A DNA stretch of 64,000 nucleotides, taken from Clavibacter sp. VKM Ac-2873. Its GTDB lineage: Bacteria > Actinomycetota > Actinomycetes > Actinomycetales > Microbacteriaceae. The DNA is taken from assembly GCF_015351075.1 (NCBI RefSeq), contig NZ_JADKRS010000005.1:189577-253576 (forward strand), given 5' to 3'. Shown here piece by piece: positions 59,429 through 64,000 of the stretch. A program made the position numbers and the translations under genes. The notes under the pieces were generated by a model. The model saw nothing but the letters and a program-made list of their open reading frames with translations. It made no database searches and was not told the DNA's origin. Positions within the stretch are counted from its first letter, which is position 1. Each line of letters opens with the position of its first letter.

Positions 59429-60614
59429 GGGGTCGTCTCTGCCGCTCGTCGATCTGGACGGCACGCACCCCGGGGGGCGGGGCCTCGGTGGTCATGGCTC
59501 CGGGCAGGATGCGCACGAGCGGCGCGAACGCCACTCCCGGCACCTGGCCCTTCCCGGCATCGGGATGGGGGGTCAGTCCCGCATCGACCAGGCGCGCGTG
59601 CTCGTGATCGGCGCGGGCGGACTCGGTTCCCCCGTGCTGCAGTACCTGGCCGCTGCGGGGATCGGGACCCTCGGAATCGTAGACGACGATGCTGTGGACC
59701 TCTCCAACCTGCAGCGCCAGACCATCCACGGCACGCCCGACATCGGTCGGCCGAAGACCTCGTCAGCCGCGGATTCCGTGCACCGCACCGACCCCGGCAT
59801 CGAGGTCGTGGAGCACGCCGAGCGGCTCACGGTCGACAACGCCATCCGGATCCTCGGCGGATACGACGTGGTCGTCGACGCGACCGACAACTTCGCCACG
59901 CGCTACCTCATCAGCGACGCGGCGGCCCTCGTGGGCGTCCCGTGCGTGTGGGGATCCGTGTACCGGTTCGACGCGCAGGTCACCGTCTTCTGGGACGCGG
60001 CCCCCGACGGCCGCGGCATCGACTACCGCGACGTGTTCCCCGAGCCGCCGGCCGACGGCGCCGTGCTCTCCTGCGAGGAGGCGGGCGTGTTCGGCGCCGT
60101 CTGCGGCACGGTCGGCTCGCTCATGGCGACCGAGGTCATCAAGCTCGTCACCGGTGCGGGGACGCCGCTCCTCGGACGGGTCGTCGTGCTCGACGCGCTC
60201 GCCGGCACCAGCCGCACCATCGGCGTGAAGCGCGCGAAGGGCCGCCAGCGGGTCACCGCGCTCGCCGACTACGACCTGTTCTGCGGCGTGGGCGCGGCCA
60301 CCGACGGCACCGAGCTCGACGCGGAGGAGGTGGAGCGGATCCTCGCCTCCGACGAGCGGGTCGTGCTCCTCGACGTGCGCGAGCCCGACGAGCGCCTCGT
60401 CGACTCGATCCCCGGCCACGTCGCCGTGCCGGTGCGCATCGTCACGGTGGATCCGGGGGCGGTGCCCGGCGAGATCACCGACCGGGTGGTCGTCTACTGC
60501 GCGTCCGGCGTGCGCTCGCGGGCGGCCGCCGCGGCGCTGCGCGAGGCGGGGCGCGATGCGGTGAGCCTCCGCGGCGGGATCGCGTCGTGGCGGAGCGTGG
60601 CGGGGCGGGCGTGA
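59427..60614 (+). CDS. moeB: MoeB/ThiF-type adenylyltransferase fused to rhodanese
   Basis: 395-aa E1-like enzyme. ATP site VLVIGAGGLGSPVLQYLAAA near residue 60, DDDAVDLSNLQRQTIHG, DATDNFATRYLISD and the C-terminal part of the E1 domain with EEAGVFGAVCGTVGSLMATE. A rhodanese domain follows (about 300-395), with LLDVREPDERL and the persulfide Cys in VVYCASGVRSR. Such fusions adenylate and thiolate MoaD/ThiS-like sulfur carriers for molybdopterin, thiamine or cysteine synthesis. A GGAGG site 7 nt upstream supports ATG 59427. The gene overlaps the divergent glycosyltransferase start by 2 nt. Confidence 0.92.
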   Translation: MGSSLPLVDLDGTHPGGRGLGGHGSGQDAHERRERHSRHLALPGIGMGGQSRIDQARVLVIGAGGLGSPVLQYLAAAGIGTLGIVDDDAVDLSNLQRQTIHGTPDIGRPKTSSAADSVHRTDPGIEVVEHAERLTVDNAIRILGGYDVVVDATDNFATRYLISDAAALVGVPCVWGSVYRFDAQVTVFWDAAPDGRGIDYRDVFPEPPADGAVLSCEEAGVFGAVCGTVGSLMATEVIKLVTGAGTPLLGRVVVLDALAGTSRTIGVKRAKGRQRVTALADYDLFCGVGAATDGTELDAEEVERILASDERVVLLDVREPDERLVDSIPGHVAVPVRIVTVDPGAVPGEITDRVVVYCASGVRSRAAAAALREAGRDAVSLRGGIASWRSVAGRA

Positions 60615-61426
60615 GCTCCGGCGCCGCCCTCGACGCCGGTCCGGACCTCGGGCTCGACGACGACGCGTTCCTCGAGCACGTCGCCGACGCCCTCGCGTCC
60701 GTGCCCGGCGTGCGCGGCGTGGCGCTCGGCGGATCCCGCGCCCAGGGGATCTCCCGGCCGGACAGCGACTGGGACGTGGCCGTGTACTACCGCGGGTCGT
60801 TCGATCCCGACGACCTGCGCGCCCTCGGCTGGCCCGGCGTCCTCAGCCCGCGCGGCGGCTGGGGCCCGGTCTTCGACGGCGGCGGCGCGTTGCGCGTCGA
60901 CGGGCGCACGGTCGACGTGCACTACCGCGACCTCGACGCGATCGATGCCGTGCACGCGGAGGCGCTGGCCGGCCGCTTCACCATCGAGACCCTGCTCTTC
61001 CACCAGGCGGGCCTGCCGAGCACGATCCTGCTGGCCGAGGTGGGCGTGAACCGCGCCCTCCGCGGTGAGGTACCGGGGTTCCCGTACCCGCCGGCCCTGC
61101 GCGCATCGGCGCCCGGCGTCTGGTGGCAGCGGGCCGAGCTGACGCTGCACTACGCCCGCGAGGGCCACGCCCGGCATGGTCGCGTCGCGCAGTGCGCGGG
61201 GCTCCTCTCCGAGGCGGCGTGCGCCGCGGCGCACGCGATCCTCGCGCACCGCGGCGAGTGGATCACGAACGAGAAGCAGCTGCTCACGCGCGCGGGGCTC
61301 CGCGAGGTGGACTCGGTCGTGGGGCGCATGGGCGTGGATCCCGCCGAGCTGCGCCGCGCGGTCGATGCGGTAGAGGACCTGCTGGTCGAGGCGGCCAGGC
61401 GCGAGGGGATCGCGGGCGGCGCCTGA
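60611..61426 (+). CDS. Nucleotidyltransferase-domain protein
   Basis: 271-aa protein with the Pol-beta-like nucleotidyltransferase motif GGSRAQGISRPDSDWDVAVY (Gly-Ser then DxD) near residues 38-57, and a helical C-terminal half (WWQRAELTLHYAREGHARHG, LSEAACAAAHAILAHRGEWI). It resembles aminoglycoside/small-molecule nucleotidyltransferases (DUF4037-like group). Substrate unknown. The GTG start overlaps the moeB stop (GTGA), so the two are translationally coupled. Confidence 0.83.
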   Translation: MSSGAALDAGPDLGLDDDAFLEHVADALASVPGVRGVALGGSRAQGISRPDSDWDVAVYYRGSFDPDDLRALGWPGVLSPRGGWGPVFDGGGALRVDGRTVDVHYRDLDAIDAVHAEALAGRFTIETLLFHQAGLPSTILLAEVGVNRALRGEVPGFPYPPALRASAPGVWWQRAELTLHYAREGHARHGRVAQCAGLLSEAACAAAHAILAHRGEWITNEKQLLTRAGLREVDSVVGRMGVDPAELRRAVDAVEDLLVEAARREGIAGGA

Positions 61427-61448
61427 CCCGCGGATCAGGGCCGCGGGT
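61426..61448. terminator. Hairpin between convergent genes
   Basis: Perfect 8-bp inverted repeat ACCCGCGG (61426-61433) and CCGCGGGT (61441-61448) with a 7-nt loop. It lies at the junction of two converging genes and overlaps the last codons of the minus-strand one. It fits a bidirectional terminator without U-tract. Confidence 0.55.
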
Positions 61449-62712
61449 CGTCGCGGGTCTCGGGCTCGCCCGGATCGTCGCCCTTGCCGCGGCGGCGCCG
61501 GAGCGCGCCCTCCGCGAGCTTCAGCTGCAGCCCGTCCGCCGCCGCGCGTCCCCGACCGAACGCCGCTGCACCGAATCGACGGGCAGCGTCCACTCCCTCT
61601 GCTCCCTGGTCGCGTGCCGAGTCCCAGGTGTCGCCCACCGCGACGAGCCAAGGCCGCGCCTCCAGCGACTCCCGCTCGTCGGCCACGCCCAGCAGGCCGT
61701 TGAACTGCACCACGCCGGTGGCGGCGCGGTTGCTGGATCCCACGACAGCCCGGGAATCGAACGGGTTGAGCAGCACCTTCGCGTTGGCGGTGCCGGCCGC
61801 GGCGTCCATCCGCTCGAGGAGCCGGTCGGTCGTACGGCCGATCACGGCGAGGCGGTTCTGACGCACGGTGCGCAGGGCGAGGCGGTGCTGGTCGAGCTCA
61901 TCCGGTGCGGCGTCGAGCACGCGGTCGAGCTCGAGGACGCCGGTGGCCTCCTGCAGCTGGAAGCAGCGGGCGAGCACCGCGAGCCACTCGCGCACGGTGG
62001 ACTCGGCGTCCTTCGTCACCCGTACGAGGTCGTCGACCTTCGTCGTCCTCTCCATCTTCTCGGCGAGGGCGTCGAGCTGCCGGAGCGCATAGCCCTGCGT
62101 GCGCCCGAGCGTCATCGACGTGCCCTGGACCTTCGACCACGTCGTCTCGGAGACGCGGCCGACCTGCTCCCGGATCATCATCGCCTCGTCGATCACCATC
62201 TCGATGCCGATCATGTCGGCGAGCACGGCGTCCTTCTGCCCGCGGAGGATGTCGTCGACCTTGGCGTCGATGACGGCGAGGTAGTCGCTGATCTCGTCCA
62301 TGGCCTGCTGCATGGCGTATTGGGCCATGATCCCGGCGGCTCCGGACAGGACCGCGGGGTTCGTGAGGTAGGTGCCGGGGCCTCGCGCGAACTCGACGAT
62401 GCCCTTGATCTTGTTGCCGTCCATGATCACGCCGCGCTGGAGGTCGGGAAGCGAACCCTTCATCGCCGAGTGGGCCTTGAGCAGCTCAGACGACTTCTCC
62501 GATAGCTTCACCCACCGGCCGTGATTCTCCGCGACGACCGATCCCGCCTGCATCGCCGCAGCCGCAGCGCTGGCGACAGGCTTCAACCGCTCGAGCCCGA
62601 GGTCCCTGCCCTTCGGCAGCTCGTTCGCCGCGAGGAAGCGCTCCACCGCAGCCGGCTCGCCGATGACGGCCAGGCCGTCGCCGTCGCTGATCAGCTGGAC
62701 GTCGTCATCCAC
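61435..62712 (-). CDS. Uncharacterised helical protein
   Basis: 425-aa protein from GTG 62712 (AAGGAG site 5 nt upstream). The first 60 residues look like a small folded unit (VQLISDGDGLAVIGEPAAVE). Long amphipathic helices follow (AEKMERTTKVDDLVRVTKDA), with one hydrophobic patch (NPAVLSGAAGIMAQYAMQQA near residue 120) too polar for a sure membrane span. The C-terminus is Arg/Asp-rich. No signal peptide. I cannot name a family. Coding character (fewer Arg/Ala runs, more Lys, Gln, Met) differs from its neighbours, hinting at acquisition. Confidence 0.75.
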   Translation of the reverse strand: MDDDVQLISDGDGLAVIGEPAAVERFLAANELPKGRDLGLERLKPVASAAAAAMQAGSVVAENHGRWVKLSEKSSELLKAHSAMKGSLPDLQRGVIMDGNKIKGIVEFARGPGTYLTNPAVLSGAAGIMAQYAMQQAMDEISDYLAVIDAKVDDILRGQKDAVLADMIGIEMVIDEAMMIREQVGRVSETTWSKVQGTSMTLGRTQGYALRQLDALAEKMERTTKVDDLVRVTKDAESTVREWLAVLARCFQLQEATGVLELDRVLDAAPDELDQHRLALRTVRQNRLAVIGRTTDRLLERMDAAAGTANAKVLLNPFDSRAVVGSSNRAATGVVQFNGLLGVADERESLEARPWLVAVGDTWDSARDQGAEGVDAARRFGAAAFGRGRAAADGLQLKLAEGALRRRRGKGDDPGEPETRDDPRP

Positions 62713-62795
62713 GAGGACTCCTTCGGGTGGGTCGGTCGGGTACGCGTGAGTCTCCCACCCCGCTGTCCGTGCGTGTCGCCCCCGATCGGGGCACC

Positions 62796-63641
62796 TCACC
62801 CCAGCCGCTGCGCCCCGATCACGCCCAGCAGCCGCAGCTTCTCGTGGCTCTCCGAGCCGGGCGCGGCCGTGTAGACGAGCAGGTGGTGGGACTGCTCGGG
62901 ATCCGTGAGCGTCTGGCAGGAGAGCTCCAGCCGGCCGAGCTCCGGGTGCTCGAAGCGCTTCACGGCGCCGGGTCGGAGGCCGACCTCGTGCCGTGCCCAC
63001 AGCTCGCGGAACTCGGCGCTCCGCGGCAGCAGCAGCTCGACGTAGCGCGCGGCGCGGGATCCGGGGCCGCGGCGCGTGGCGACCTCGCGGAGGCCCGACA
63101 CCCAGAGGCGTCCGAGGGCGTCGTGGTCCTCCTCGGCGAAGAGGCCGCGGCTGGCCGGATCCGCGAACCACCGGTACCCGATGCTCCGCTCCGGCCTGGC
63201 GAGGTGCGCGGTGTCGCCCGTCAGCGCGACGCCCATCGGCGTCTGCAGCAGCGTCTCGCCGAGCTCGCTCACCACCTCGGCGGGGGTGTCGGCGAGCCGG
63301 TCGAGGATCCGCTGGAGGCCAGGTCCCACGTGGTCGCCGGATCCGCCGCGCGCCGGAGGCCGGTGGCCCGCGAGGAGGAAGAGGTGGTCGCGCTCGTCGA
63401 CCGAGAGGTGCATGCCGTGCGCGATCGCCGCGAGCATCTGCTCCGACGGCTGCGGGCTGCTGCCGCGCTCGATGCGCGCGTAGTAGTCGGCGGACATGCT
63501 CGAGAGCGCGGCGACCTCCTCGCGCCGCAGCCCGCTCGTCCGGCGTCGCGGGGTGCGGGGCAGGCCGACGTCCTCGGGTTGCAGCGCCTCGCGGCGGCGG
63601 CGGAGGAACTCGGCGAGCCCCGCGGGATCCATCTGGCGCAT
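62796..63641 (-). CDS. XRE-family regulator with MmyB-like ligand domain
   Basis: 281-aa regulator. N-terminal HTH (LAEFLRRRREALQPEDVGLP, RRTSGLRREEVAALSSMSAD, YYARIERGSSPQPSEQMLAA) and a C-terminal MmyB-type PAS-like domain (about 105-275) with GYRWFADPASR and ELWARHEVGLRPGAVKRFEH. Members commonly control a divergent short-chain dehydrogenase, and an SDR gene indeed starts at 63802 in the opposite direction. Start ATG 63641. Confidence 0.92.
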   Translation of the reverse strand: MRQMDPAGLAEFLRRRREALQPEDVGLPRTPRRRTSGLRREEVAALSSMSADYYARIERGSSPQPSEQMLAAIAHGMHLSVDERDHLFLLAGHRPPARGGSGDHVGPGLQRILDRLADTPAEVVSELGETLLQTPMGVALTGDTAHLARPERSIGYRWFADPASRGLFAEEDHDALGRLWVSGLREVATRRGPGSRAARYVELLLPRSAEFRELWARHEVGLRPGAVKRFEHPELGRLELSCQTLTDPEQSHHLLVYTAAPGSESHEKLRLLGVIGAQRLG

Positions 63642-63801
63642 GCGTCCTCCTCGGTCCCGTCCATCCTCCCGGGCGGGGACACGCTCAACCAGGACCCGCC
63701 GATCCACGTCTCGACGCGCCCTGGCTGCCCGGCCGGCGCGCGCCCAGGCTCGGGGCAGCCGACGCGGAACGCCCGCGTCGTCGTCCGCAGGAGGATCCGC
63801 C

Positions 63802-64000
63802 ATGCCCCGTCGCCCGATCGACATCCCCGTCCCCGACCTCACGGGCCGCCGCGCCCTCGTCACGGGAGGCAGCGACGGCATCGGCCTCGCGCTCGCCACC
63901 CGGCTCGCCGGCGCCGGTGCCGAGGTGCTGCTGCCCGTGCGCGACCGGCGGAAGGGCGAGGCGGCCGTGGCCCGGATCCGCGAGCGGCACCCCGCCGCGT
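63802..64000 (+). CDS. Short-chain dehydrogenase/reductase (cut by window edge)
   Basis: The first 66 codons of an SDR gene. After PIDIPVPDLTGRRALVTG comes the cofactor loop TGGSDGIGLALATRL (TGxxxGIG), then VLLPVRDRRKGEAAV, where the Arg after the second strand suggests NADP use. A GGAGGA site precedes the ATG. It is divergent from the MmyB-type regulator, a common regulator-target pair. Confidence 0.88.
   Translation, partial: MPRRPIDIPVPDLTGRRALVTGGSDGIGLALATRLAGAGAEVLLPVRDRRKGEAAVARIRERHPAA

Noticed and set aside
1-64000. CRISPR arrays, rRNA, tRNA or prophage genes
   Set aside because: No regularly spaced repeats, cloverleaf sequences or phage structural genes were recognised on either strand by eye.

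Overview
The window is very GC-rich, densely coded actinobacterial chromosome. The gene content (a metG-tatD-rsmA-ispE block, rsmI, many small divergent TetR units, and numerous leaderless starts with TANNNT boxes 5-7 nt before ATG) fits Microbacteriaceae, with a plant-associated relative of Clavibacter as a plausible but unproven guess. No tRNA, rRNA, CRISPR array, insertion sequence or phage gene was seen. Both ends are cut: a partial minus-strand gene at 1-263 and a partial SDR gene from 63802.

Layout. 0.5-7.6 kb: a CaiB/HMG-CoA-lyase-like pair, doxX, a broken SRPBCC gene, rsmI, a CGNR regulator, an EamA transporter and a FUSC membrane protein. 7.6-9.8 kb: a sortase translationally coupled to a secreted tyrosine phosphatase. 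10-15.3 kb: DUF2231, a tautomerase, a molybdate operon (modA, an HTH-TOBE protein, modB, modC), and mntP behind a yybP-ykoY manganese riboswitch. 15.4-20.5 kb: small metabolic and regulatory genes. 20.7-23.1 kb: prpD-prpB of the methylcitrate cycle; the cognate prpC lies alone at 46.8 kb. 23.2-34 kb: TetR-controlled oxidoreductases and a complete Pnkp-Hen1 RNA repair cassette.

34.0-46.3 kb is the highlight: eleven tightly packed minus-strand genes forming a phosphonate biosynthesis operon. PEP mutase (EDK-x5-NS motif) makes phosphonopyruvate. There is no phosphonopyruvate decarboxylase. Instead there are a D-2-hydroxyacid dehydrogenase, a phosphoglycerate-kinase paralogue, an ArgC-like reductase and two alcohol dehydrogenases. 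Together they read as a glycolysis-like reduction of phosphonolactate to 2,3-dihydroxypropylphosphonate, the logic known from valinophos biosynthesis. The flanking genes (PhnW-like aminotransferase, 718-aa flavoprotein, nucleotidyltransferase, thymidylate-kinase-like protein, FomA/IPK-like kinase) suggest a different final product and possibly kinase-based self-protection.

46.8-53.3 kb returns to conserved genes (prpC, metG, tatD, rsmA, ispE). 53-64 kb holds an EamA transporter, another CGNR regulator, a TetR/SnoaL/DUF1772-type unit with three identical-type palindromic operators, a GT39-like mannosyltransferase, a MoeB-rhodanese fusion, a nucleotidyltransferase, an unknown helical protein and an XRE/MmyB regulator next to an SDR.
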